A program made the translations under genes and the position numbers. A stretch of 41,870 nucleotides of DNA from Lachnospiraceae bacterium (lineage in GTDB: Bacteria; Bacillota; Clostridia; Lachnospirales; Lachnospiraceae). This document shows, in pieces, positions 8,055 through 17,168 of this stretch. Location: the NCBI GenBank assembly GCA_014804695.1, contig JAAUZJ010000019.1, positions 45,554-87,423 of the forward strand, in the 5' to 3' direction. Each line of letters starts with the position of its first letter. Position 1 is the first letter of the stretch. The notes under the pieces were generated by a model. It saw only the letters and a list, made by a program, of their open reading frames with translations. It was not told the origin of the DNA and ran no database searches.

Positions 8055-9002
8055 ATGGAGTCGAAAGTAATAGCTATTGTCGTAACTTATAATAGAAAAG
8101 AATTGTTGATGGAATGTTTAACTGGCATTCTTAATCAGAGTGTTCAGGTCGAGCGAATTATTTTGATAGATAATGCAAGTACTGATGGTACAGAAGCAGA
8201 ATTAAAAAAAACAGGAATTTTAGAAAGGAAAAATTTTGTATACAGGAGAATGAAACAGAATTTAGGAGGAGCAGGAGGATTCTATAAAGGAATCCAAACT
8301 TCTCTTGAATTTATGTGTGACTGGCTTTGGATTATGGATGATGATACAATACCGGATAGAAATTGTTTGGAAAATTTATTGGCTGCAAGTAAGATTGTAA
8401 ATGAGAAGGTGAGCTTTTTTGCCAGTAGTGTAAATGGAAGCTCCAATGAGCCAATGAATGTTCCAAATCTGGATATCAGAGCCACAGGAAATGGTTATAG
8501 TGACTGGTACAAATACTTGGAATATGGATTGGTTAAAATTGAAATGGCGACCTTTGTTTCATTATTAATAAATATTAATGCAGTTAAGCAATGTGGGCTG
8601 CCATGCAAAGATTTTTTTTTATGGGGGGATGATTCCGAGTATACTTTGCGATTATGTAGGAATTATGGTAATGCTTATTTTGTTGGAAAAAGTAAAGTAT
8701 GCCATAAAAGAGCAGTTGCAAAAAAATTAAGTATAAATGATGAAATAGATACTAATCGTATAAAAAACTATTTTTATCAATATAGAAATGATATAGTTAT
8801 TAAAATAATATATTATGGGAAAATATATTTTGCTTGGACGTTCATAAGAAACCTTTTATGTGCAGTAACTGCAATAAGGTATCCTTGGGGTTTAAGGAAG
8901 AGCTATACTATTTTGAAAGCAACTTTTGCCGGAATGTATAAATATAGATATTTTAAAAAATATATTCAAATGCAGTTGGATAATCATAACTCACTTGGAT
9001 AA
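8055..9002 (+). CDS. Glycosyltransferase family 2 (GlfT/rhamnosyl-type)
   Basis: A 315-aa GT2 enzyme with VVTYNRKELL (9-18), LIDNASTDGT (37-46), NLGGAGGFYKGI (69-80), the triple-Asp WIMDDDTIPD (92-101) and a later LWGDDSEYTLR, the catalytic-base region. This arrangement is typical of galactofuranosyl- and rhamnosyl-transferases of the GlfT/RfbF type, so a deoxyhexose or furanose donor is possible but not proven. GGAG precedes ATG 8055. The end carries a basic, aromatic-rich tail that may contact the membrane. It is the third gene of the forward operon; the following flippase starts 54 bases later. Confidence 0.9.
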   Translation: MESKVIAIVVTYNRKELLMECLTGILNQSVQVERIILIDNASTDGTEAELKKTGILERKNFVYRRMKQNLGGAGGFYKGIQTSLEFMCDWLWIMDDDTIPDRNCLENLLAASKIVNEKVSFFASSVNGSSNEPMNVPNLDIRATGNGYSDWYKYLEYGLVKIEMATFVSLLININAVKQCGLPCKDFFLWGDDSEYTLRLCRNYGNAYFVGKSKVCHKRAVAKKLSINDEIDTNRIKNYFYQYRNDIVIKIIYYGKIYFAWTFIRNLLCAVTAIRYPWGLRKSYTILKATFAGMYKYRYFKKYIQMQLDNHNSLG

Positions 9003-9056
9003 ATAATACAGTCCGGCACATGAAGAAACTGAAGCTGATATGTAAAAGGTGAATTT

Positions 9057-10523
9057 ATGGCAGAAAAACAAAATTCTCTTAAACTTAATTTCATTATGAA
9101 TGCCATTCTCACGATGTCATCGTTTGTTTTTCCATTAATTACGTTCCCATATGTTTCCCGAATTTTACTTCCGGAGGGTATGGGAAAAGTTGCGTTTGCT
9201 AAATCTTTTATTTCTTACTTTGCTCTTTTTGCTCAGATGGGAATTCCGACATATGGCATCCGTATATGTGCTAAAGTAAGGGATAACAAGGATGAATTGT
9301 CGCGAACTGTGCATGAAATTTTTTTCCTTAATCTGGTGATGAGTGTTATTGCTTATATTGGACTGTTTTTGACATTGGCATTTGTTCCACGATTGTATGA
9401 TGAGCGCTCACTCTACATTATTGTAAGTTTAAGTATATTTTGTACAGTTATAGGAATGGAATGGCTATATAAAGCATTGGAGCAATACACCTATATAACA
9501 GTACGTTCTATTATTTGTAATTGTATTGCATTAGTTGCATTGTTTTTGTTAGTTCATGAACAGGATGATTACATTATTTATGGTGGCATTACCATATTTG
9601 CGACATCAGCATCTTATATTTTTAATTTTATTCATATTAATAAGTATGTCGTGTTAAGGCCTTTAGGTGGATATAATATCGTTAGGCACCTCAAGGGAGT
9701 AGCCATTTTCTTTGCAATGAGCTGTGCTACAATAATATATACGCATTTGGATACTGTTATGATTGGTTTTATGGCTACAGATGCGGACGTTGGTTATTAT
9801 GATACGGCAGTTAAGATTAAGTATGTGTTGGTGAGTTTTGTGACCTCTTTGGGAACTGTACTTCTTCCTAGGGCATCTTATTATGTGAAATCCGGTCAGA
9901 TGGATGAATTCAGAAAGATTACGGAAAAAGCATTAAATTTTGTATTTTTGATTGCTTCGCCGCTGATGCTTTATTTCATTCTTTTTGCAAAACAGGGAAT
10001 TTATTTGCTTTTCGGGAGTGCATATGAAGCTTCTATTGTTCCTATGCAGATTATTTTGCCGACGCTGCTTTTGATTGGACTAACTAATACTCTGGGAATT
10101 CAGATACTTGTTCCTTTGGGTAGAGAAAAAATTGTGCTAATTTCCGAAGTCGCGGGAGCAGCGGTGAATTTGATTATAAACGCGTTATTGATTCCACGTA
10201 TGCTTTCCACAGGAGCTGCGATTGGTACATTAGTAGCGGAATTTGTTGTATTAGTAGTACAATTTGCAGCCCTTAGAAATGAGTGCGGTGACGCGTTTAG
10301 AAAAATTCGCTATATGCACATTATGGTTGCGTTGGCGATTGGAACTGTTGCTTCTTTATGGGTGAGGATGATGGAAATAAATGATTTTACAATATTGGTA
10401 ATTTCTGCATTACTGTTTTTTGGATCATATACACTATTTTTGTTGTTTGCCAAGGAACCTCTGGTGGTAGAGATTTATGAGCAAATAATTGGGAAAGTAT
10501 TTAAGAAAAAAACTTCTATTTAA
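9057..10523 (+). CDS. Wzx-type oligosaccharide flippase
   Basis: A 488-aa multi-spanning membrane protein of the polysaccharide biosynthesis/MOP flippase superfamily, expected to move undecaprenyl-linked oligosaccharide across the membrane. The N-terminal LNFIMNAILTMSSFVFPLITFPYVSRIL with LLPEGMGKVAFAKS (split here) is characteristic of Wzx/RfbX proteins. About 12-14 hydrophobic segments span the length, including the typical GYYDTAVKIKYVL and AAVNLIINALLIP segments. AAAGGTGA precedes the ATG. Its 3' end overlaps the opposite-strand GT4 gene by 8 bases. No Wzy polymerase or initiating phosphoglycosyltransferase is recognisable in the window, so the pathway must be completed elsewhere. Confidence 0.93.
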   Translation: MAEKQNSLKLNFIMNAILTMSSFVFPLITFPYVSRILLPEGMGKVAFAKSFISYFALFAQMGIPTYGIRICAKVRDNKDELSRTVHEIFFLNLVMSVIAYIGLFLTLAFVPRLYDERSLYIIVSLSIFCTVIGMEWLYKALEQYTYITVRSIICNCIALVALFLLVHEQDDYIIYGGITIFATSASYIFNFIHINKYVVLRPLGGYNIVRHLKGVAIFFAMSCATIIYTHLDTVMIGFMATDADVGYYDTAVKIKYVLVSFVTSLGTVLLPRASYYVKSGQMDEFRKITEKALNFVFLIASPLMLYFILFAKQGIYLLFGSAYEASIVPMQIILPTLLLIGLTNTLGIQILVPLGREKIVLISEVAGAAVNLIINALLIPRMLSTGAAIGTLVAEFVVLVVQFAALRNECGDAFRKIRYMHIMVALAIGTVASLWVRMMEINDFTILVISALLFFGSYTLFLLFAKEPLVVEIYEQIIGKVFKKKTSI

Positions 10524-11697
10524 AATCACACAACCCATAATACACATTCTCAATATTTTCCGCATTACGGCAGATTGTATAGCGTTCCACAGCATGGTGG
10601 AACGCATTTTCCCCCATAGATGGTATCATTGCCCTATTTTCTATGATGTAACGCATTTTCTCTGCCAAACTCTCCGCCTCCATATTATGGAAAATCAGGC
10701 CGGTTTCACCATCTTCTACAAGCTCAGGGTTTGCTCCGGCGTCTGAAGCTATGACAGGATTTCTTGCAAACATCGCCTCTGCCGTTACTCGTCCAAAGGC
10801 TTCGCTGACGGATGCTACAATTTCCACATCGGTTTTTTTCCGAAGTTCGGACATATCTTTTACATATCCTAACATTTCTACATTTTCCATATGGTTTTCT
10901 TCAATAAAGCGAATTAGTTCATCTTTGTATAATTTTGATTCAACAAGACTTGTGCTTTCTCCTGCAATTTTCACTTGGAAGTCATTCACTCCGTTATCTA
11001 GCAGAATCTTAGACGCTTTCAGGACTAACATTTGGTTTTTGGCTCTGTTTAGATTGCCTGCACTAAGAAAAACCGGCGTTTTATTATATTCTTTGGATTT
11101 TGATATAAATTTTTCCGATATTCCGTTATAGACTATTTCAGCAATATCCTCGTTATCCATGTCGTTATAGAAATTTCGTAAAGCTTTGGATATAAATATT
11201 ACCTTATCCGTATTTTCTTTTACCAGAGAAATGCTTTTCTTTCTTCCATGCATATAAACAAGGTTATAATCCATTTCACCATATTCCCTGAAATGCCATA
11301 CATGCTTCACGCCGGTAGCTTTTGCAACTTTCATGCCGATATCGATACAGCTGGAATTGCTGTGAATAATATCAATTTTATTTTTTATTACATATTTACA
11401 CAGCTTTCGCTGCGCAAGAAACTCCATCCGGTGTAAAAATTGGAATCCGGTTTTTAATATAAAATTCCAGTTAGACGGCATCTGCCACCATCCGTAAAAA
11501 CAAGGAAGGGTTTCGATGCCCTCTTCCTTGAGCTTTATATCAATCGGGCATCCTTTATACATGACAGCCACACAAACATAATGGCCCCTGCTTTTCATTT
11601 CGCGCACCAATTCAAACAGACTGCAGTTTGCACCGCCCATCTTTCTTTCATGTGATAAATACAATATTCGAAGTTTTTCAGTGTTTTCTTTATTCAT
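10516..11697 (-). CDS. Glycosyltransferase family 4
   Basis: A 393-aa GT-B fold retaining glycosyltransferase. The N-terminal domain opens with ILYLSHERKMGGAN (11-24), the acceptor-binding glycine loop. The C-terminal GT4 domain starts at LSAGNLNRAKNQ (211-222) and carries the EX7E signature SEAFGRVTAEAM (298-309) followed by PVIASDAGANPELV. It is the last gene of the reverse operon (GT-C-like, GT2, DUF2304, GT4), 51 bases after DUF2304. AAGGAG lies 15 bases before ATG 11697, a longer spacing than usual; no closer in-frame start exists. A 9-base inverted repeat inside its 3' end may serve the opposite strand as a terminator. Confidence 0.92.
   Translation of the reverse strand: MNKENTEKLRILYLSHERKMGGANCSLFELVREMKSRGHYVCVAVMYKGCPIDIKLKEEGIETLPCFYGWWQMPSNWNFILKTGFQFLHRMEFLAQRKLCKYVIKNKIDIIHSNSSCIDIGMKVAKATGVKHVWHFREYGEMDYNLVYMHGRKKSISLVKENTDKVIFISKALRNFYNDMDNEDIAEIVYNGISEKFISKSKEYNKTPVFLSAGNLNRAKNQMLVLKASKILLDNGVNDFQVKIAGESTSLVESKLYKDELIRFIEENHMENVEMLGYVKDMSELRKKTDVEIVASVSEAFGRVTAEAMFARNPVIASDAGANPELVEDGETGLIFHNMEAESLAEKMRYIIENRAMIPSMGENAFHHAVERYTICRNAENIENVYYGLCDFK
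10582..10605 (+). terminator. Possible intragenic terminator for the flippase operon
   Basis: GCGTTCCAC (10582-10590) and GTGGAACGC (10597-10605) form a perfect 9-base stem with a 6-base loop, followed on the forward strand by ATTTT. It lies 59 bases after the flippase stop, inside the opposite-strand GT4 gene. The U-tract is short, and the stem also encodes the GT4 residues AFHHAVER, so it may be chance. Confidence 0.35.
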
Positions 11698-11748
11698 TAC
11701 ACATTCAATTTGCTCCTTGTCATTTTCAAGGCTTTTATAGACAACTAT

Positions 11749-12126
11749 TTAAGCTTCTTCATTATTAAGTGCATCTTTTTCTTCAAGTTCCCGTATTCTC
11801 TTATCAAGAATTCCAATCTCTTGCACAAGAGCCCGTATTTTCATATTTTGTCTGGATGCAATGGAGGTAAGCGCCATCAGAATCATGAGCATAAAAGCGA
11901 TGCACATAATAAAGAGGCCATTCATATTGTCCTCAATACCAAGTATATGGATGATATACACAAGCAGCTTCGGGAAAATGACGAGAATTCCCATTACACT
12001 TCCTGCTAATAGCCACAAGAGTGTATATTTCAGATTCAGGGCTCTCTGCTTTAAAAAATAGAGTATAATAATAAAATAACAAGCCACTGCTATAATTAAT
12101 GTTATTCTTAGTGTAGAAGGAATCAT
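11749..12126 (-). CDS. DUF2304 family membrane protein
   Basis: A 125-aa protein with three hydrophobic segments (about residues 5-25, 34-57 and 68-88) and a C-terminal charged coiled coil (about 90-120, RALVQEIGILDKRIRELEEK). Length, topology and the LKYTLLWLLAG segment match DUF2304 (PF10066). Members commonly sit beside DPM1-like polyprenol-phosphate glycosyltransferases, exactly as here (2-base gap), so it probably forms a membrane partner or anchor for that enzyme; this is inferred from context. Function is otherwise unknown. Confidence 0.85.
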   Translation of the reverse strand: MIPSTLRITLIIAVACYFIIILYFLKQRALNLKYTLLWLLAGSVMGILVIFPKLLVYIIHILGIEDNMNGLFIMCIAFMLMILMALTSIASRQNMKIRALVQEIGILDKRIRELEEKDALNNEEA

Positions 12127-12128
12127 AC

Positions 12129-12869
12129 TTATACCCTTTTCCTTTCACGCCGGAATCCATAACTCAGTCGGCAGATTAAAATTGCCAGAGTGACCTTTAT
12201 CATATAATAGATGGACTTGCGGAATGTGATAGAACTTGTTCCGCCTTCTCTGGCTTTCATTTGAACCGGCATTTCCGTAATCCGGCCGCCATGCATGATT
12301 GCAGTAACAATTGCCTCCGGTTCCGGATAGTCCGTAGGATAGTCTCTCGAATAAACGTCAATAAATCTTCGGTTTACAGCGCGGTAACCACTGGTTACAT
12401 CCATAATCCTCTGACCTGTCGTCAGTTTTATCAACATACTTAGAATACTTATACCGATTCGTCGCGTTTTAGATGACTGAAAACCCTCTTTTTTGAGAAA
12501 TCTGGAGCCGATTACAATATCTGCTTCTCCCGAAATAAGCGGTTCCAGCATTTTTTCCAGATAGGCGATGTCATGCTGACCGTCTCCATCCATCTGCACT
12601 GCAATATCATAATTGTTACGGCGGGCATAAACATACCCTGCCTGAACAGCTCCGCCAATTCCCAGATTAATCGGCAGATTCAGGTATTGATAATGCTGAT
12701 TGGCACATATATTCAGAGTCGTGTCCGTCGAGCCGTCATTAACAATCAGGTAATCAAACTGGGGCGCCTGAGTGGTAAGGTGATTTATCACTCGGACAAT
12801 ATTTTCGGATTCATTATAAGCTGGTATGATAATCAGCGCTTTGATATCTTTTTCCATAGTTGTAACCAT
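12129..12869 (-). CDS. DPM1-like polyprenyl-phosphate glycosyltransferase (GT2)
   Basis: GT2 enzyme of 246 aa resembling dolichol/undecaprenyl-phosphate mannosyl- or glucosyl-transferases, which load a sugar onto a lipid carrier for use by GT-C enzymes outside the membrane. Motifs: LIIIPAYNESENI (12-24), IVNDGSTDTT (42-51), GIGGAVQAGY (70-79), VQMDGDGQHD (91-100) and IGSRFLK, with DVTSGYRAVNR and a single C-terminal hydrophobic segment. The start at 12869 has GGAAGG just upstream; M5 (12857) is an alternative. It overlaps the upstream GT-C-like gene by 37 bases and is followed by DUF2304, so the three products probably act together. Confidence 0.88.
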   Translation of the reverse strand: MVTTMEKDIKALIIIPAYNESENIVRVINHLTTQAPQFDYLIVNDGSTDTTLNICANQHYQYLNLPINLGIGGAVQAGYVYARRNNYDIAVQMDGDGQHDIAYLEKMLEPLISGEADIVIGSRFLKKEGFQSSKTRRIGISILSMLIKLTTGQRIMDVTSGYRAVNRRFIDVYSRDYPTDYPEPEAIVTAIMHGGRITEMPVQMKAREGGTSSITFRKSIYYMIKVTLAILICRLSYGFRRERKRV

Positions 12870-14329
12870 GTCCTTCCTTCATCCGGCAGGCCCGCCGCCG
12901 TAAAAAGCACTTCTTTTGCCAATAGATACAGGCTGCAGTAAAAGATGCCCATAGCATATACCATATATCGTTGAAAGCCCACAAATACCAGGTTTATGAT
13001 AATAACCATCAAAAATATTGATACGAGTGTTGTTAATGCAAAGACTGCCACTTTTTTGCGGCCGCTACGCTTCAGGCAGTATATAATGCCGATTATATCT
13101 ATTGCAAATAACAGTAATGTTATAATATGGCACAGTAGATAAATTTTTTCAATTTGGAAAAATACGCTGGCTATGAAACTGGAAATCATAAGTCTTAAGG
13201 AATGATATAAATATCTGTCAAAATGTCGCAGCAGAATCTTCATACCAAGTTCCCGTCGTACTTGTTGAACATTCAGGCTGACATCCGGATTTTCCTCCAG
13301 ATATGCATTAATCTCTTGTGATACTACGAGTGAAATTCTATCTATTACCAGGTCTTTCCACATATATAAATCCTGTCTTGCATATACATAACGGTATTGT
13401 TTTTCATCTATTGCGGTAAAGACTCTTTGAAATATTTCCTGCATTTCTACCGTATCAAATAATGCAATATCCCCTTCATCAATTTCATAAACGCCGCGAA
13501 TCACAATGAGCGTTGTAAATTGTGAGGTTGATCTTTGGTTTCCGGATTTTACAGTACTGCTGTTAGTTGTATTTGACGATTCGGTTCCTGCGGTGGCTTC
13601 TGCCTGGTTATATTTTTCAATTACAGGCATTTGATATTTCAAATAGAAACCGTAGATTTTATAGACAAGCATGACCATTACAATGGCTCCGATAGCCCCA
13701 ATCATAATATTTAATACGGTTTTGGCTGCTTTCTTAATTCCATTGCATTCTTTATGTTTTGCAAACTCTACACCGATAAAGGCTGCGGCTGTAATAGCCA
13801 TTAAAAAAATGAGCTGGCTTCTGGTTGACTCCATAAAAACCGACATTGTCATAGTGCAAAGAAGCCATTTTGTTTTTTTCTCAAAAATGTATTGCATTAG
13901 GAAAATAAAGTAAAGATAAAAGAGAGCATAGCTTAAACCCTCCGTAAGGATATAATGGGTAATTCCTGATTCCGGCAAATATATTGAGAACGGAAGCATA
14001 GAGGCAATATATAGCAGTATCGCTTCCGCAAAGTTAAATTGAAATTGTTTTTGAAGGTACAATACGAATATTATTGTGCAGATTATTGCAAGTATTGATT
14101 GTATTACTACCGCTGCGTCAAGATATAGGTTTTGTCCGAAGACACGTTTGAGTATATATAAAAATAAGGGATAGACAGGCATGACACCCTGCTGTCCCGA
14201 GGGATACATATACGATGGTGAATCATCTTCAAGAGTGATCCATTCCTGACCAAGGCATAGATAAAATACAATTCCGATTACTGTTAAAACAAGAATTTGG
14301 ATCCATTGTTTCCTGACTTTCAACTGCAT
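12833..14329 (-). CDS. Polytopic membrane protein, probable GT-C-type glycosyltransferase
   Basis: A 498-aa integral membrane protein with about ten hydrophobic segments. The first extracytoplasmic loop contains LEDDSPSYMYPSGQQG (33-48), reminiscent of the acidic catalytic loop of ArnT/PMT-type GT-C enzymes that use polyprenyl-phosphate sugars. A large soluble region (about 230-370) begins with a Ser/Thr/Asn-rich stretch (TAGTESSNTTNSSTVKSG). No named family is certain. It is the first gene of the reverse operon and overlaps the DPM1-like gene that could supply its lipid-linked donor. GGAG lies close to ATG 14329 and AAAGGA further upstream. O-antigen polymerase-like function is an alternative. 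Confidence 0.65.
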   Translation of the reverse strand: MQLKVRKQWIQILVLTVIGIVFYLCLGQEWITLEDDSPSYMYPSGQQGVMPVYPLFLYILKRVFGQNLYLDAAVVIQSILAIICTIIFVLYLQKQFQFNFAEAILLYIASMLPFSIYLPESGITHYILTEGLSYALFYLYFIFLMQYIFEKKTKWLLCTMTMSVFMESTRSQLIFLMAITAAAFIGVEFAKHKECNGIKKAAKTVLNIMIGAIGAIVMVMLVYKIYGFYLKYQMPVIEKYNQAEATAGTESSNTTNSSTVKSGNQRSTSQFTTLIVIRGVYEIDEGDIALFDTVEMQEIFQRVFTAIDEKQYRYVYARQDLYMWKDLVIDRISLVVSQEINAYLEENPDVSLNVQQVRRELGMKILLRHFDRYLYHSLRLMISSFIASVFFQIEKIYLLCHIITLLLFAIDIIGIIYCLKRSGRKKVAVFALTTLVSIFLMVIIINLVFVGFQRYMVYAMGIFYCSLYLLAKEVLFTAAGLPDEGRTWLQLWKKISKR

Positions 14330-14416
14330 AGCTCCATTTAATCCTTTCTACCTGCTCATGTATTCATCTCCATCGATCGCATTGTATGCTCGCAAATATA
14401 TGCCAATTATTGCTTA

Positions 14417-14445
14417 ATTATATTACAAGCAGGAAAGTATTGCAA
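14417..14445 (-). promoter_or_regulatory. Promoter of the reverse glycan operon
   Basis: On the reverse strand, TTGCAA (14445-14440) and TATAAT (14422-14417) have a 17-base spacer, about 90 bases upstream of the GT-C-like gene. The -35 is identical to that of the tRNA-Lys promoter. Confidence 0.7.
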
Positions 14446-14535
14446 GCAACAATATTTGGCGTAAAAAGAAGTCTGACAAGGATTTGCGGAGATTAAATTG
14501 CTAAAGTTTAAGCAACAATTTTTTCTTTATATTTA

Positions 14536-14564
14536 TTTACATTAATATCAGCCTATGGTAAACT
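14536..14564 (+). promoter_or_regulatory. Promoter of the TPR-AAA/glgB unit
   Basis: TTTACA (14536-14541) and TAAACT (14559-14564) with a 17-base spacer, about 70 bases upstream of the TTG start at 14634. The 304-base divergent gap 14330-14633 holds this promoter and the reverse one; I see no other feature in it. Confidence 0.6.
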
Positions 14565-14633
14565 AAGACAGTAAAAATAGGGATACTAGTTGAAAAAATA
14601 TGATGTAAAATACATTGCTATGAGGTGATTACC

Positions 14634-17147
14634 TTGGATAAGTTTGAATACAAAGTCCGTGCTGACGAAATAGAGTCGCTTATTGCGGAAGGCGAATTTG
14701 CTGAAGCAGTTAAAATTGCAGATACGATTGACTGGCGCAGGGTACGAAGCGTTAGGATGTTGTGTACTATAAGTGATTTGTATAAGATAAACAGAAGATA
14801 TCAGGAAAGTAAAGATATTCTTTTGTTAGCGTATGATAAGCACCCTTCAGGAAAGTCCATTCTTTATTCGCTGTGTGAACTTTCCATTAAAATGGAAGAT
14901 TTTCTGGATGCAGTTAAATATTATAAAGAATTTGTGCAGGCAGCGCCTAAGGATACCGGTAAGTATGTTTTGTTGTATCGTTTATATGAAGCGCAGGATG
15001 TGAGTCTGGAAGAACGCATTGCAATACTTGAGGAATTTAAGAAACGTGAATACCGTGAGAAGTGGGCATATGAACTGGCGTATCTTTATCATAGGATCGG
15101 ACTTACAACAAAGTGCATTGAAGAATGTGACGAGATGGACCTGTGGTTTGGCGAAGGTAAGTATGTGCTTAAGGCTTTAGAACTTAAGGCATTGCATGTG
15201 CCGTTAAGTGCAGAGCAGCAGGAAAAGTATAATGAATGGATCAGGCAACGTGATTTGGAAATGACGGAAGGCTATGGCGGTGGGCAGGAGTCTGAAGATA
15301 TTGATGGAGATGAAACCGGCGAGCAGCGTCAGGATAGTCCATATGATGCAGGGAATTCCGGAGCCGTTTCCGAAATGGCTGATAATGATGATATAATGTC
15401 TACGCCTACCGCGGAGCTTCCTGAGGTAAAGACTGTAGATGTAGGGCAGTATAATACCATCAATCTGCAGATGGAGCTGGCGGAGAGTCTGAAAGAAATT
15501 ATGACAGAGGAAGAAGCGAGTCAGGAAGAAAATGCGCAGGATATGATTGAAGAGGAGGCGCAGGAAAAGGAACCCGAAGCAGAAGTAACACCGGTATCTG
15601 AGGATACGCCGGCAGAAGAGACTTCGATTGCAGAACAGTTGATCGCGCCGCTTTTGCAGGAGACTGCAGAATTGCCCGATGTCAGTCAGGATGCTCAAGA
15701 AGTTATGGAGCAGATAAGGCAGGAAACCATTACTGCCAAAATTCCGGCGGCGGAAATAAGTGCCAATACTACAGAGAATAGGACAAATACTCCTTCGAGA
15801 TATACAAAATATGATGATGTTTTATCTCAGGAATATGACGGACAGATTCGTCTGGTGGTGCCGGATGAAAAGGTAGTGGAAAAACAGATTACCGGTCAGC
15901 TCAGTATTCAGGATATTATGGCTGAGTGGGAGGAAATGAAGAAAAATAATGAACAGAAGCGTATGGAGGATGTGCGTAAGCATATATTGAATCGTACAGG
16001 AAGTTTGTTCGCAGATTTTGATGAAGCCACCCAAAATGGGCTGTTGGAAGAATTGGAGCAGGCTTTTGTAGCTGCTATTATGCAGGAGTCAGACAAGGGC
16101 TCAGATTCCGTAAAAGTAATTAATCCACCTGTTCCGCAAACAGAAGCAGTCAGTGATGCCACGCTGCAACAGATAGTAAATGAGACGATAGAGGAAGTAA
16201 AGACTCCAATATTACCGCAGGATACTGTGGAAGATGAAGTCATCCAAAATGCAGCTGAAGAAGATGAGGCTGAAGTATACGAAGCGGAAGAAATTGAGGA
16301 ATCTGATGATACGGAATCTATCGAACAGAAGATAGAAGAGGAAGCTGTAAATCAGATTAGGCAGCAGGAAGAAGAAAATGCAGGCACCAATGTTTCCAGA
16401 GAGCTTACTGAGGATGAGGAAGAGCTTTTTGGAACATACGCACAACATAAGAAATCCCGACAACAGCTTATTAATACATTGGATAATATGAGCATGGCGG
16501 CTTATACCGGTAATGTTATAATTACCGGAGAGGAAGACAGTACCACAATGCCGCTTGCTAAGAATCTTATTCGTGAGATGCAGTATGGTGACAGTAATTT
16601 TTCAGGAAAAGTTGCTAAAATATCGGCGGCAGCGCTTAATAAAAAAGATATTGCCGAAACGCTTAAGAGACTGAATAACGGTGCACTTATTATTGAAAAT
16701 GCATCTGAGCTGGAAAGTGACACAGTTGTAAAATTAAATAAGGTCTTAGAAAATGAAAACATCGGATTACTGCTGATCATGGAAGATACCAAAAAGAGAA
16801 TGAATGGTTTGTTATCGGATAATGCAATTCTGACTACATGCTTTAATTTAAGAATAGATATAGAACCTTTGGATGATGAGGAGCTGGTTGCATATGCCAA
16901 GCGGTATGCAGAGGAGAATGAATATTCGATTGATGAGTTCGGGGTTCTGGCGCTTCATACCAGAATCGCGGATATGCAGACAAGCGATCATGAAGTGAGC
17001 GTATCCGAAGTAAGGGAATTGGTAGATGATGCAATATATTATGCCAATAAGAAGACACCAAAGCATTTTGTTGATATTCTTCTTGCAAAGCGTTATGATG
17101 AAGATGATATGATCATTTTGAGAGAAAAGGATTTTATGCATTATTAA
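14634..17147 (+). CDS. TPR protein with long acidic linker and degenerate AAA domain
   Basis: An 837-aa soluble protein of unknown function in three parts. The N-terminal ~200 residues are helical repeats of TPR type ([48 protein letters not shown]). Residues ~205-600 are low-complexity and Glu-rich, probably disordered. Residues ~615-837 resemble a CbxX/CfxQ-like AAA fold, with [11 protein letters not shown] where Walker A should be (no GxGKT) and [11 protein letters not shown] where Walker B should be (Asn for the key acid), so ATP hydrolysis is unlikely. TTG 14634 is chosen because AGGTGAT lies 4 bases upstream; the GTG at 14625 falls inside that site. glgB follows 21 bases later, so a link to glycogen is possible but unproven. 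Confidence 0.85.
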   Translation: MDKFEYKVRADEIESLIAEGEFAEAVKIADTIDWRRVRSVRMLCTISDLYKINRRYQESKDILLLAYDKHPSGKSILYSLCELSIKMEDFLDAVKYYKEFVQAAPKDTGKYVLLYRLYEAQDVSLEERIAILEEFKKREYREKWAYELAYLYHRIGLTTKCIEECDEMDLWFGEGKYVLKALELKALHVPLSAEQQEKYNEWIRQRDLEMTEGYGGGQESEDIDGDETGEQRQDSPYDAGNSGAVSEMADNDDIMSTPTAELPEVKTVDVGQYNTINLQMELAESLKEIMTEEEASQEENAQDMIEEEAQEKEPEAEVTPVSEDTPAEETSIAEQLIAPLLQETAELPDVSQDAQEVMEQIRQETITAKIPAAEISANTTENRTNTPSRYTKYDDVLSQEYDGQIRLVVPDEKVVEKQITGQLSIQDIMAEWEEMKKNNEQKRMEDVRKHILNRTGSLFADFDEATQNGLLEELEQAFVAAIMQESDKGSDSVKVINPPVPQTEAVSDATLQQIVNETIEEVKTPILPQDTVEDEVIQNAAEEDEAEVYEAEEIEESDDTESIEQKIEEEAVNQIRQQEEENAGTNVSRELTEDEEELFGTYAQHKKSRQQLINTLDNMSMAAYTGNVIITGEEDSTTMPLAKNLIREMQYGDSNFSGKVAKISAAALNKKDIAETLKRLNNGALIIENASELESDTVVKLNKVLENENIGLLLIMEDTKKRMNGLLSDNAILTTCFNLRIDIEPLDDEELVAYAKRYAEENEYSIDEFGVLALHTRIADMQTSDHEVSVSEVRELVDDAIYYANKKTPKHFVDILLAKRYDEDDMIILREKDFMHY

Positions 17148-17168
17148 AGTAAGATAGGGGGACAAGTA

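Noticed and set aside
15204..16463. Long reverse-strand open frames opposite the TPR-AAA gene
   Set aside because: They mirror the Glu-rich coding strand, lack ribosome binding sites and give Phe/Leu/Ser-rich sequence without known motifs.
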